Part shown: piece by piece, positions 33,017 through 41,546 of the stretch
Layout of the letters: each line of letters starts with the position of its first letter
How positions within the stretch are numbered: the first letter of the stretch is position 1
NCBI RefSeq assembly: GCF_001905885.1
Contig: NZ_LIYH01000002.1
Coordinates: 1,045,591-1,109,590, forward strand
Length of the DNA stretch: 64,000 nucleotides
Direction: 5' to 3'
From: Streptomyces sp. CB03234
GTDB taxonomy: Bacteria > Actinomycetota > Actinomycetes > Streptomycetales > Streptomycetaceae
The notes under the pieces: generated by a model
Told to the model about the DNA's origin: nothing
The model's input: the letters and a program-made list of their open reading frames with translations, nothing else
Database searches by the model: none
Translations under genes and position numbers: made by a program

Positions 33017-34377
33017 ATGATGTTGACCGCCAGCCCGCCGCGCGCCGTCTCCTTGTACTTGACGCTCATGTCGGCGCCCGTCTCCTTCATGGTCTTGATG
33101 ACCTTGTCCAGGGAGACCTTGTGGCTGCCGTCGCCGCGCATCGCCATCCGCGCCGCCGTGACCGCCTTGACCGCCGCCATGCCGTTGCGCTCGATGCACG
33201 GGATCTGGACCAGGCCGCCGACCGGGTCGCAGGTCAGGCCCAGGTTGTGCTCCATACCGATCTCGGCGGCGTTCTCCACCTGCTCCGGGCTGCCGCCCAG
33301 CACCTCGGCGAGCGCGCCCGCCGCCATCGAACAGGCCGAGCCGACCTCGCCCTGGCAGCCGACCTCGGCGCCGGAGATGGAGGCGTTCTCCTTGAAGAGC
33401 ATGCCGATCGCGCCGGCGGCCAGCAGGAAGCGGACCACGCCCTCCTCGTCGGCGCCGGGGACGAAGTTCATGTAGTAGTGCAGGACCGCCGGGATGATGC
33501 CGGCGGCGCCGTTCGTGGGGGCGGTGACGACGCGGCCACCCGCGGCGTTCTCCTCGTTCACGGCCATCGCGTACAGCGTGATCCACTCCATGGAGAGGGC
33601 CAGCGGGTCGCCCTCGGAGCGCAGCTTGCGCGCGGTGTTCGCGGCGCGGCGGCGGACCTTCAGGCCGCCCGGCAGGATGCCCTCGCGGGACATGCCGCGG
33701 TCCACGCACGCCTGCATGACCCGCCAGATCTCCAGCAGACCCTCGCGGATCTCCTTCTCGGTGCGCCAGGCCTTCTCGTTCTCCAGCATCAGCGCGGAGA
33801 TCGACAGGCCGGTCTCCTTGGTCAGGCGCAGCAGCTCGTCACCGGTGCGGAAGGGGTACTTCAGCACGGTGTCGTCGGGGACGATCGGGTTCTCGCCCTG
33901 GACCGCGGCCTCGTCGACCACGAACCCGCCGCCGACCGAGTAGTACGTCTTCTCCAGCAGGGTGGCGCCCTCGGCGTCGTACGCCCACAGGGTCATGCCG
34001 TTGGCGTGGTACGGCAGCGCCTTGCGGCGGTGCAGGACCAGGTCCTCGTCGAAGTCGAAGCCGATCTCGTGCGCGCCCAGCAGGTTGATGCGCCCCGTGC
34101 TCCTGATCCGCTCGACCTGCTCGTCGGCGGTCTCGACGTCGACCGTGCGGGGGGAGTTGCCCTCCAGGCCGAGGAGGACGGCCTTGGGGGTGCCGTGGCC
34201 GTGGCCGGTCGCGCCCAGGGAGCCGTACAGCTCGGCCCGTATGGAGGCGGTCGGGGCCAGCAGGCCCTCGTTCTTCAGGCGGCGGGCGAACATCCGGGCG
34301 GCGCGCATGGGGCCGACCGTGTGGGAGCTGGACGGGCCGATGCCGATCGAGAACAGGTCGAAGACCGAGATGGCCAC
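33007..34377 (-). CDS. sdaA: L-serine ammonia-lyase (iron-sulfur L-serine dehydratase)
   Basis: This 456-residue single-chain enzyme deaminates L-serine to pyruvate using a [4Fe-4S] cluster. The serine-binding motif [15 protein letters not shown] is at residues about 12-26. Cluster cysteines are seen in [20 protein letters not shown] and IPCIERNGM, and the chain ends in Cys, as in many bacterial SdaA proteins where the tail Cys occupies the cluster. GTG 34377 was chosen for AAGGAG seven bases upstream. It lies downstream of the gcvT-gcvH-glyA genes, which make or use serine and glycine, but a hairpin separates it from glyA. Confidence 0.95.
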   Translation of the reverse strand: MAISVFDLFSIGIGPSSSHTVGPMRAARMFARRLKNEGLLAPTASIRAELYGSLGATGHGHGTPKAVLLGLEGNSPRTVDVETADEQVERIRSTGRINLLGAHEIGFDFDEDLVLHRRKALPYHANGMTLWAYDAEGATLLEKTYYSVGGGFVVDEAAVQGENPIVPDDTVLKYPFRTGDELLRLTKETGLSISALMLENEKAWRTEKEIREGLLEIWRVMQACVDRGMSREGILPGGLKVRRRAANTARKLRSEGDPLALSMEWITLYAMAVNEENAAGGRVVTAPTNGAAGIIPAVLHYYMNFVPGADEEGVVRFLLAAGAIGMLFKENASISGAEVGCQGEVGSACSMAAGALAEVLGGSPEQVENAAEIGMEHNLGLTCDPVGGLVQIPCIERNGMAAVKAVTAARMAMRGDGSHKVSLDKVIKTMKETGADMSVKYKETARGGLAVNIIEC

Positions 34378-34452
34378 GGGGAGACTCCTTGGGTGGAAGA
34401 CGTCGCTGTCTGCCGGGGTGGTGCAGGGACAACGCGGGGTGGGGCATGAAGT

Positions 34453-34490
34453 GGGGCACCGCACTCACTGGTCAGTGTGCGCGGTGCCCC
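34453..34490 (-). terminator. Hairpin between glyA and sdaA
   Basis: Arms GGGGCACCGC and GCGGTGCCCC pair perfectly. The loop itself contains CACTGGTCAGTG, which can pair further. It starts 38 bases after the glyA stop and may reduce rather than abolish transcription into sdaA. Confidence 0.7.
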
Positions 34491-34527
34491 GCATGTCGGT
34501 CTGTTACGTACGTAACCCTTGAAGAGT

Positions 34528-35787
34528 TTACAGACCGGGGTAAAGCGGGTGCTTCGCGGCGAGAGCGGAGACTCGGGCCTTGAGCGCGTCCGCGTCGTAC
34601 GACGGCTTCAGCGCCTCGGCGATGATGTCGGCGACCTCGGTGAAGTCCTCCGCCTGGAAGCCACGGGTGGCCAGGGCCGGAGTGCCGATCCGCAGGCCCG
34701 AGGTGACCATCGGGGGCCGCGGGTCGTTCGGGATCGCGTTGCGGTTGACGGTGATGCCGACCTCGTGGAGCCGGTCCTCGGCCTGCTGGCCGTCCAGCTC
34801 GCTGTTGCGCAGGTCGACCAGGACCAGGTGCACGTCGGTGCCGCCGGTCAGGACCGACACACCGTGCTCGGTGACGTCCGGCTGGACCAGGCGCTCGGCC
34901 AGGAGGCGGGCGCCGTCCAGGGTGCGCTGCTGGCGCTCCTTGAACTCCTCGCTCGCCGCGACCTTGAAGGAGACCGCCTTGGCGGCGATCACGTGCTCCA
35001 GCGGACCGCCCTGCTGACCAGGGAAGACCGCAGAGTTGATCTTCTTGGCGAGCTCGGCCGTCGACAGGATCACGCCACCGCGCGGGCCGCCCAGCGTCTT
35101 GTGGGTCGTGGTGGTGACCACGTGGGCGTGCGGCACCGGGTTGGGGTGCAGACCCGCGGCGACCAGGCCCGCGAAGTGGGCCATGTCGACCATCAGGTAC
35201 GCGCCGACCTCGTCCGCGACACGGCGGAAGGCGGCGAAGTCCAGCTGGCGGGGGTAGGCGGACCAGCCGGCGACGATCAGCTTCGGCCTGTGCTCCTTGG
35301 CCAGCTTCTCGACCTCGGCCATGTCGACCTGACCGGTCGCGTCGTCGACGTGGTAGGCGACGACGTTGTAGAGCTTGCCCGAGAAGTTGATCTTCATGCC
35401 GTGGGTCAGGTGCCCGCCGTGGGCGAGGTTCAGACCCATGATCGTGTCGCCCGGCTTCAGCAGCGCGAACATCGCGGCGGCGTTGGCCTGGGCACCCGAG
35501 TGCGGCTGGACGTTGGCGTGCTCGGCGCCGAAGAGCGCCTTGATGCGGTCGATGGCGATCTGCTCGACCACATCGACGTGCTCACAGCCGCCGTAGTAGC
35601 GGCGGCCGGGGTAGCCCTCGGCGTACTTGTTGGTCAGGACGGAGCCCTGGGCCTCCATGACCGCGACCGGAGCGAAGTTCTCCGAGGCGATCATTTCGAG
35701 GGTGGACTGCTGACGGTGGAGCTCGGCGTCGACGGCGGCGGCGACGTCCGGGTCCAGCTCGTGGAGAGGGGTGTTCAGAAGCGACAT
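34528..35787 (-). CDS. glyA: Serine hydroxymethyltransferase
   Basis: This 419-residue PLP enzyme interconverts serine and glycine with tetrahydrofolate. Visible motifs are MIASENFAP (about residues 32-40), the PLP-contact segment [24 protein letters not shown] and the Schiff-base lysine in [14 protein letters not shown] (Lys230). Length is standard. It follows gcvH by 12 bases on the same strand, placing it in the glycine-riboswitch operon with gcvT and gcvH. Streptomyces often has two glyA genes; this one is the catabolic, cleavage-system-linked copy by context. Confidence 0.96.
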   Translation of the reverse strand: MSLLNTPLHELDPDVAAAVDAELHRQQSTLEMIASENFAPVAVMEAQGSVLTNKYAEGYPGRRYYGGCEHVDVVEQIAIDRIKALFGAEHANVQPHSGAQANAAAMFALLKPGDTIMGLNLAHGGHLTHGMKINFSGKLYNVVAYHVDDATGQVDMAEVEKLAKEHRPKLIVAGWSAYPRQLDFAAFRRVADEVGAYLMVDMAHFAGLVAAGLHPNPVPHAHVVTTTTHKTLGGPRGGVILSTAELAKKINSAVFPGQQGGPLEHVIAAKAVSFKVAASEEFKERQQRTLDGARLLAERLVQPDVTEHGVSVLTGGTDVHLVLVDLRNSELDGQQAEDRLHEVGITVNRNAIPNDPRPPMVTSGLRIGTPALATRGFQAEDFTEVADIIAEALKPSYDADALKARVSALAAKHPLYPGL

Positions 35788-35799
35788 CGGGGAGGGTCC

Positions 35800-36177
35800 T
35801 TAGCTGCCGGAGAACTCGGTGTACTCGTCGGCGGAGAGCAGGTCCTTCGGCTCCTCCGCGACGCGTACCTTGAACAGCCAGCCGCCCTCGAACGGGGCGG
35901 TGTTCACCAGCGACGGGTCGGCCACGACGTCCTCGTTGGCCTCGACGACCTCACCGGTCACCGGGGAGTACAGGTCGCTGACGGACTTGGTCGACTCCAG
36001 CTCACCGCAGGTCTCGCCCGCGGTCACCGTGTCACCGACCGCCGGGAGCTGGACGTACACGACGTCGCCGAGGGCGTTCGCCGCGTGCTCCGTGATGCCG
36101 ACCGTCGACACGCCGTCCTCGGCGGTCGACAGCCACTCGTGCTCCTTGCTGTAGCGCAGCTGCTGGGGGTTGCTCAT
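35800..36177 (-). CDS. gcvH: Glycine cleavage system H protein
   Basis: This 125-residue lipoyl carrier has the lipoylation site in [14 protein letters not shown] (Lys64), the leading YSKEHEW signature and the C-terminal SADEYTEF. It shuttles the aminomethyl group between the P, T and L proteins. ATG 36177 has AGGAG ten bases upstream. It sits between gcvT and glyA. The P protein (gcvP) is not in the window and must lie elsewhere. Confidence 0.97.
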   Translation of the reverse strand: MSNPQQLRYSKEHEWLSTAEDGVSTVGITEHAANALGDVVYVQLPAVGDTVTAGETCGELESTKSVSDLYSPVTGEVVEANEDVVADPSLVNTAPFEGGWLFKVRVAEEPKDLLSADEYTEFSGS

Positions 36178-36247
36178 GACGGGAATTCTCCTGTACGCGG
36201 GGGAGTGCTGGTGAACGGGGTGGTGAACGGGGGAGTGGTGCGGGTGG

Positions 36248-37363
36248 TCACTTCTGGCGCTTGTAGAAGGGCAGCGCCACGACCTCGTACGGCTCATGGG
36301 TACCGCGGATGTCGACCCCGACCCCCTCGGTGCCCGGCGCGGCGTGCGCCGCGTCCACGTACGCCATGGCGATCGGCTTGCCCAGCGTCGGCGACGGGGC
36401 GCCAGAGGTGACCTCGCCGATGACCTCGCCCCCGGCGACCACGGCCATCCCGGCGCGCGGGACCCGGCGGCCCTGGGCGATCAGGCCGACGAGCTTGCGC
36501 GGCGGCGCGATCTGGGCGCGCTCGGCGGCGGCCGTGAGGGCCTCGCGTCCCACGAAGTCGCCCTCCTTGTCGAACTTGACCACCCGGCCGAGCCCCGCGT
36601 CGAACGGGGTCAGGGACGTCGTCAGCTCGTGCCCGTACAGCGGCATGCCCGCCTCCAGGCGCAGCGTGTCGCGGCAGGACAGCCCGCACGGGATCAGGCC
36701 GACCGGGGCGCCCGCCTCGGTCAGCGCCTGCCACAGCTTCTCGGCGTGCTGCGGCTCGACGAACAGCTCGAAGCCGTCCTCGCCGGTGTAGCCGGTGCGG
36801 GCGATCAGCGCGGGGACGCCCGCGACGGTGCCGGGCAGGCCCGCGTAGTACTTCAGGCCGTCCAGGTCGGCGTCGGTGAGGGACGCCAGGATGCCGGGGG
36901 ACTCGGGGCCCTGGACGGCGAGCAGCGCGTACGCGTCACGGTCGTCGCGTACGGCGGCGTCGAAGCCGGCGGCCCGCTCGGTGAGGGCGTCCAGGACGAT
37001 CCGGGCGTTGGAGGCGTTGGCGACGACCATGTACTGCGTCTCGCCGAGCCGGTACACGATCAGGTCGTCGAGGATGCCGCCGTCCTCCTGGCAGATCATC
37101 GTGTAGCGGGCGCGGCCGACACCGACGCTGCCGATGTTGCCGACGAGCGCGTAATTCAGGAGGTCCGCGGCCTGCGGTCCGGTGACGGTGATCTCACCCA
37201 TGTGGGACAGGTCGAAGAGTCCGGCCTTGGTGCGGACGGCGTTGTGCTCGTCGCGCTCGCTCCCGTACCGCAGCGGCATGTCCCAGCCGGCGAAGTCGGT
37301 CATGGTCGCGCCGAGCGCCCGATGCACGGCATCGAGGGCGGTCAGGCGGGGGGCAGTGCTCAT
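36248..37363 (-). CDS. gcvT: Glycine cleavage system T protein (aminomethyltransferase)
   Basis: This 371-residue enzyme releases ammonia from the aminomethyl-lipoyl H protein and passes the methylene group to tetrahydrofolate. Typical motifs are [13 protein letters not shown] (residues about 22-34), [21 protein letters not shown] and the folate-binding core [23 protein letters not shown] 37363 was preferred over upstream in-frame codons because the longer frame would read through the glycine riboswitch. It is the first gene of the gcvT-gcvH-glyA operon. Confidence 0.96.
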   Translation of the reverse strand: MSTAPRLTALDAVHRALGATMTDFAGWDMPLRYGSERDEHNAVRTKAGLFDLSHMGEITVTGPQAADLLNYALVGNIGSVGVGRARYTMICQEDGGILDDLIVYRLGETQYMVVANASNARIVLDALTERAAGFDAAVRDDRDAYALLAVQGPESPGILASLTDADLDGLKYYAGLPGTVAGVPALIARTGYTGEDGFELFVEPQHAEKLWQALTEAGAPVGLIPCGLSCRDTLRLEAGMPLYGHELTTSLTPFDAGLGRVVKFDKEGDFVGREALTAAAERAQIAPPRKLVGLIAQGRRVPRAGMAVVAGGEVIGEVTSGAPSPTLGKPIAMAYVDAAHAAPGTEGVGVDIRGTHEPYEVVALPFYKRQK

Positions 37364-37404
37364 TGGATGTGGCTCCCAGGTCCCAGGACGGGCATGGCTC
37401 GAAG

Positions 37405-37605
37405 ACGATCCTCCCCATCTGTCATCGGAACCTGAGAGGTTCACCGTGACCGTACGGGGACGGTCCTCGGCTTGCACCTTGGGTGGAGCCGCCGGGGCGG
37501 CCCGCTTTTCAGATCTGCCTCATCCACGCGGTACGGGGCCTGAGAGATTCAAGGGAGGAACTTGCTCCTTCGGCGCCCGGGTGTGGACCCGGAACTCTCC
37601 CGCGC
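37405..37605 (-). promoter_or_regulatory. Tandem glycine riboswitch (gcvT motif)
   Basis: Read on the minus strand, the leader shows two consecutive aptamer-like units. The first has GGGAGAG near 37600, CGCCGAAGGAGCAA, AATCTCTCAGGC and GATGAGGCAGATCTG. The second has GGTGCAAGCCGAGGACC, GAACCTCTCAGG and CGATGACAGATGGGGAGG, ending near 37408. This double arrangement is the classic cooperative glycine riboswitch found before gcvT. The expected effect is induction of the operon by glycine. The aptamers end about 45 bases before the gcvT ATG, next to a GGGAG ribosome site, so either translational or early-termination control is possible. Confidence 0.93.
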
Positions 37606-37766
37606 GGATTCAAGCGGCCGGTATGCGGTTGTGACGCACGTGTGTGCGTCGGCGCGCACATCATTGCACGCGGGGTCTCGTCGGCAAATCGCTTGTGCCT
37701 TATTACCCTTTCTTTACACTTCTTGGGCAAGGGTCGGAGGATGCCGACCCAGCTGGGGGAGTAGCG

Positions 37767-38438
37767 ATGACGTTGCAGCGGACCGGGGCGTACGCGACGA
37801 CCGCGGGAGTGCCCGCGCAGCCTGGCCTGCCCGCGCGCGGCCGGGCGGCGGCCGGGGTGGCCGCCCTGCCGGTCGTGCGCGACCTCCGCGACCGCGGCGG
37901 GCGCGGCCCCCGGGCGCTGACCTTCGCGGCCGGTGACCTGGTGGTCGTCTCGGGCCTGCCGGGCAGCGGCAAGTCCACGCTGATCGCCCGGGCGGCCCAG
38001 GGGCGCGGCATCGACTCGCAGGACGCCCGGGAGCGGTGGGAGCGCCGGGTGCCCGGCTTCCTGCCGTACGCGGTCTACCGCCCCCTCGTCCGGCTCGCGC
38101 ACTACGCGGGGCTGCGGCGGGCGCTGCGCTCCGGCGAGAGCGTCGTCGTCCACGACTGCGGCACGCAGGCCTGGGTGCGGCGCTGGCTGGCCCGGGAGGC
38201 CGGGCGGCGGGGCACGGCCCTGCACCTGCTCCTGCTGGACGTCACGCCCGGCACGGCCCGCGAGGGGCAGCGCGAGCGGGGCCGGGGCGTGTCCGGGTAC
38301 GCCTTCGGGCGGCACCGCCGGGCGGTGGGCCGGCTGGTGCGGGACGCGGAGCGGGGCGTGGTGCCGCGCGGGTGCGCGTCCGCCGTCCTGCTGGACCGGC
38401 CGGCGGCGTCCGCGCTGACCCGGATCGCGTTCGGCTGA
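37767..38438 (+). CDS. P-loop ATP-binding protein (AAA/kinase-like)
   Basis: This 223-residue protein has a clear Walker A, GLPGSGKSTLIARAAQ (about residues 61-76), a conserved acidic stretch DSQDARERWERRVPGFLPY and a HDCGTQAW segment that may hold the Walker B-like aspartate. The arginine-rich C-terminal half resembles small nucleotide or polynucleotide kinases of the AAA_33 family. Streptomyces genomes carry conserved copies of unknown function. ATG 37767 has GGGGGAG five bases upstream. It diverges from gcvT across the riboswitch leader. A perfect 16-bp palindrome begins right after its stop. Confidence 0.72.
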   Translation: MTLQRTGAYATTAGVPAQPGLPARGRAAAGVAALPVVRDLRDRGGRGPRALTFAAGDLVVVSGLPGSGKSTLIARAAQGRGIDSQDARERWERRVPGFLPYAVYRPLVRLAHYAGLRRALRSGESVVVHDCGTQAWVRRWLAREAGRRGTALHLLLLDVTPGTAREGQRERGRGVSGYAFGRHRRAVGRLVRDAERGVVPRGCASAVLLDRPAASALTRIAFG

Positions 38439-38454
38439 TCCGCCGTACGGCGGA
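38439..38454 (+). terminator. 16-bp perfect palindrome after the P-loop gene
   Basis: TCCGCCGTACGGCGGA starts at the first base after the stop codon. It is loop-less as DNA but would fold as a short stem in RNA. It may be a weak terminator or an operator for the following sseB gene. Confidence 0.45.
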
Positions 38455-38512
38455 CCGCGTTAGGGTGCTGGCGGGCAGCGACAGGCACGCGCGGGAAGGA
38501 CCAGAAGCACCA

Positions 38513-39283
38513 GTGGACACTGCATGGCCGGGCAACGAGCTCGAAGAGGTGCTCGCCGCCTCCCTCGGCAACCCCGCGGCCGGAGGCCGCCTCGTCGAGG
38601 TCCTGGGCCGTAGCCACATATGGGTGCCCCTCCCCAACGGCGGCGGCCCCGACAGCCCGGACCTGGACCTGCCCACCCTGGAGATCGACGGGCAGGGTTA
38701 CGTGCCGGTCTTCAGCTCCGAGCAGCAGTTCACCCAGTGCGTCGGCGCCCACATGGCGTACACCGTCGCCCCGGCCGTCGAGTTCGCCCGCGGCCTGCCG
38801 CCGCAGCTCGGCATCGCCGTGAACCCCGGCGGGGCCGTGGGCGCCCCCCTGCCGCCGCCCGCCGTCGCCGAGCTGTGCCGGACCGGCCGCACCCCGCTTG
38901 GGGGTACCTCCCATGCCGGAGGCTATGGGGGAGGGCCCGCGCGCGGTGCCCGGGTGCGGCTGTTCGAGCCGGACTGGCAGGAGGACCCGGTCGACTTCCT
39001 GTCCGCCGCGGCCGCCGAGTTCGACGCCACCAGCACCGTCCTGACCGCCCGCCGCTGCCTGGCGAGCATCGAGGGCGACAGCCCCGTCCTTTTCGTCGGC
39101 GTCCAGCTCTCCTCCTGGGAGGGCGCCGACCGTAACGTACCGATGGACGCCCTCGGCCGGGCGCTGGGCCGGGTCCAGGTCGCGTGGCCGGTCAACCTGG
39201 TCCTGCTCGACGTCGCGCAGGACCCGGTGGGCGACTGGATGCTGGAGAAGGTACGGCCCTTCTACCAGCGCGGGCACGCATAA
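38513..39283 (+). CDS. SseB-family protein, copy 1, with in-frame REP insertion
   Basis: This protein of about 256 residues matches the SseB (enhanced serine sensitivity) family. The N-terminal fold runs over about residues 20-110 (LEIDGQGYVPVFSSEQQF) and the SseB_C region over the second half (AWPVNLVLLDVAQDPVGDW). Family function is unknown; a link to serine or amino-acid metabolism was proposed from E. coli, and here it lies close to sdaA and glyA. Residues about 129-141, rich in Gly, are encoded by a palindromic REP-like element at 38896-38934 that keeps the frame. GTG 38513 is the best start; AAGGA is rather far upstream. Confidence 0.8.
   Translation: MDTAWPGNELEEVLAASLGNPAAGGRLVEVLGRSHIWVPLPNGGGPDSPDLDLPTLEIDGQGYVPVFSSEQQFTQCVGAHMAYTVAPAVEFARGLPPQLGIAVNPGGAVGAPLPPPAVAELCRTGRTPLGGTSHAGGYGGGPARGARVRLFEPDWQEDPVDFLSAAAAEFDATSTVLTARRCLASIEGDSPVLFVGVQLSSWEGADRNVPMDALGRALGRVQVAWPVNLVLLDVAQDPVGDWMLEKVRPFYQRGHA
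38896..38934. repeat. REP-like palindromic element inside an sseB-like gene
   Basis: A 39-bp stretch contains GGGGGTACCTCCC followed by a stem CTCCCATGCC/GGCTATGGGGGAG with one bulge. It resembles the dispersed 'GGGGGTACCTCCC...GGGGGAG' palindromes I know from Streptomyces intergenic regions. Here it lies within coding sequence and adds 13 codons without breaking the frame. Confidence 0.6.
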
Positions 39284-39319
39284 GCTGGTCCGGTGGACGG
39301 AAGAGGGGCGGGACCCAGG

Positions 39320-40135
39320 GTGAGCGCGTCAGGCACCGCGGCGGCCGGAGCGTCGGCCGGGCACGCGGCCCAAGCGGCGGCCGGACAGGTCGAGCACCTG
39401 CTGAGCCAGGTCACGCCCGGACGCTACGACACCTACGAGGCGCTCCTGCACGCCCTCGCCGACGGCCGGCTGTGGATGCTGCTGTGGCACGGCCAGGCCG
39501 GCTCCCCCGACGCCCAGTACGGGAACATGGAGGTCGACGGCCTCGGGTACGCCCCGTGCGTCACCTCCGCCCAGGAGCTCGCCGCCTCCGGCTGGAACCG
39601 CGCCCACGAGATCATCGGCGGCCGCGACATCGCCCGCGCCCTCTACCCCGACCGCTGGGGCATCTGGCTCAACCCGCACGCCCCGGGCGGCGGCGTCGGC
39701 ATCCCGTGGCCCGACCTGCGACGGATCGCCACCGGCCTCGACCGGATGCCCGCCGGTCCGCTGAAGCTGTCCGAACCGGGCATCCAGATCCCCCAGTTCT
39801 ACGCCCTGTTCACACAGAACGCCCACCGCACCCCCGCCGTCCGCTCGCTGCGCCGCGCCTGGGTCCAGCCGGCCCTCGGCACCCCGTACCTGGCGATCGG
39901 CCTGGACCTGTACGACACCGGCCAGGCGTCCGTCGACGCGGTGCGCGCCATGATGCAGCAGTCCATCGCCGCCGTCCCCGACGGCCTGCCCGTCTCCACG
40001 GTGGCGATGTCGGACGAGTACGACCCGGTGACGATGTGGCTGCGCGCCAACGCGCGCCCCTTCTACGACCGCGAGGCCCACGCCACCGCGCCCGTCGTGC
40101 CCGGTACGGGGTACGGCTACCCGCCCCGCGGCTGA
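39320..40135 (+). CDS. SseB-family protein, copy 2
   Basis: This protein of about 271 residues is a second SseB-family member, with DGRLWMLLWHGQ and NMEVDGLGYAPCVTSAQEL (about residues 48-92) in the N-terminal domain and LGTPYLAIGLDLYD in SseB_C. It ends like copy 1 with 'WLRANARPFYDR', showing common ancestry. The pair is tandem on the same strand with a 36-bp gap. GTG 39320 was chosen; GTG 39293 in the same frame would add nine residues. Ala/Gly-rich residues 3-30 are probably disordered. Function is unknown. Confidence 0.78.
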   Translation: MSASGTAAAGASAGHAAQAAAGQVEHLLSQVTPGRYDTYEALLHALADGRLWMLLWHGQAGSPDAQYGNMEVDGLGYAPCVTSAQELAASGWNRAHEIIGGRDIARALYPDRWGIWLNPHAPGGGVGIPWPDLRRIATGLDRMPAGPLKLSEPGIQIPQFYALFTQNAHRTPAVRSLRRAWVQPALGTPYLAIGLDLYDTGQASVDAVRAMMQQSIAAVPDGLPVSTVAMSDEYDPVTMWLRANARPFYDREAHATAPVVPGTGYGYPPRG

Positions 40136-40462
40136 CGCGTCCGCCCGCGTCCCGAGCGGCGCGCCCGCCCGCGTACCGAGCCGCGCGTCCGGTGTCCGTT
40201 TCGGTGGAATAGCGGCCGAGTTGGTCCGCTGAGACGATCACCTCGTCCGGATAACGGAAGCCCACGACCCGCATCACGGTTGCGCAAACATTCCCCGTGA
40301 GGTCTGGCGGGTGATCGTGAACCCATTGAAGACTCCCCCCAACCAGGGGGCGTCGTACATGCGTGCAGCGCACTCGCGCACTCCCTGAACGGACCGCACC
40401 GCAGACCCGGGCGGTCTGTCGAGCACTGTCGGCGACCGTCGGCACGGCGAGCACGAGGGACG
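40136..40462 (+). other. Intergenic region before the oligopeptide transporter operon
   Basis: This 327-bp gap begins with two imperfect roughly 25-bp direct repeats (GCCCGCGTCCCGAGC and GCCCGCGTACCGAGC). It contains a short CCCCC-AACCA-GGGGG hairpin at 40336-40350 and presumably holds the promoter for the transporter operon. I find no credible gene in it. Confidence 0.5.
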
Positions 40463-41461
40463 ATGACCGCACCCATTGAGACCACCGGATCACAGGCCGA
40501 GGCGGCGCCTGAGGCCGTACTTGAAGGCGTCAAGTCCAAGCAGATCGAAGGTCGTTCACTCGGTCAGATCGCCTGGGCCCGCTTCAAGCGGGACAAACTG
40601 GCCGTGACCGGCGGCGTGGTCGTCATCCTGCTCATCCTGATCGCCGTGCTCTCCCGGCCGCTGCAGTCGCTACTGGGCCTCGACCCGAACGCCTTCCAGC
40701 AGGACCTGGTCGATCCCAACACCTCGCTGCCCAAGGGCGGGTTCGGCGGGATGAGCTGGGACCACCCGCTGGGCGTCGACCCGAAGTTCGGCCGCGACAT
40801 CCTCGCCCGCATCCTGGAGGGCTCCTGGGTCTCGCTGGTCGTCGCCTTCGGCGCGACGATCCTGTCCAACGTCATCGGCGTGATGCTCGGCCTGATCGCC
40901 GGGTACTACGGCGGGCGCGTGGACACCTTCATCAGCCGGCTCATGGACACGTTCCTCGCCTTCCCGCTGCTGCTGTTCGCCATCGCCATCTCGGCGACCC
41001 TGCAGGGCGGTGCCTTCGGCCTGGAGGGCCTGCCCCTGCACATCAGCGTGCTCATCTTCGTCATCGGGTTCTTCAACTGGCCCTACATGGCCCGTATCGT
41101 GCGCGGCCAGACCCTGGCCCTGCGGGAACGCGAGTTCATCGACGCCTCGCGCGGGATGGGGGCCAAGGGCCCGTACATCCTCTTCCGCGAGCTGCTGCCG
41201 AACCTCGTGGGGCCGATCACCGTCTACGCGACACTGCTCATTCCGACCAACATCATCTTCGAGGCATCGCTCAGCTTCCTCGGCGTCGGGATCCAGCCAC
41301 CGCAGGCCTCATGGGGCGGCATGCTGAGGGAGGCGGTCACCTTCTTCGAAGTCGATCCGCAGTTCATGCTCGTCCCCGGCCTCGCGATCTTCATCACCGT
41401 ACTGGCCTTCAACCTGCTCGGTGATGGCCTTCGGGACGCTCTCGACCCGCGCAGCCGCTGA
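40463..41461 (+). CDS. Oligopeptide ABC transporter permease (DppC/OppC type)
   Basis: This 332-residue permease has six transmembrane helices and an N-terminal cytoplasmic OppC_N segment (SLGQIAWARFKRDKLAV). The EAA-loop region is REFIDASRGMGAKGPYI (about residues 223-239), which docks on the ATPases. A large loop between helices 1 and 2 contains the family motif HPLGVDPKFGRDILARI. It is first in a C-A-B-D-F order that differs from the usual A-B-C-D-F order. GAGGGACG lies just before the ATG. Confidence 0.94.
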   Translation: MTAPIETTGSQAEAAPEAVLEGVKSKQIEGRSLGQIAWARFKRDKLAVTGGVVVILLILIAVLSRPLQSLLGLDPNAFQQDLVDPNTSLPKGGFGGMSWDHPLGVDPKFGRDILARILEGSWVSLVVAFGATILSNVIGVMLGLIAGYYGGRVDTFISRLMDTFLAFPLLLFAIAISATLQGGAFGLEGLPLHISVLIFVIGFFNWPYMARIVRGQTLALREREFIDASRGMGAKGPYILFRELLPNLVGPITVYATLLIPTNIIFEASLSFLGVGIQPPQASWGGMLREAVTFFEVDPQFMLVPGLAIFITVLAFNLLGDGLRDALDPRSR

Positions 41462-41546
41462 CGTCTGCCACGTCATCCACGGCGGCCGCACCAGCGGGCC
41501 GGGACCGTACCGACAATTTCCGAAAACAAAGGGGAGTTCGACGAAA

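Noticed and set aside
36248..37477. A longer gcvT frame starting at 37477
   Set aside because: Its first 38 codons read through the second glycine aptamer. The GcvT family begins at the ATG at 37363.
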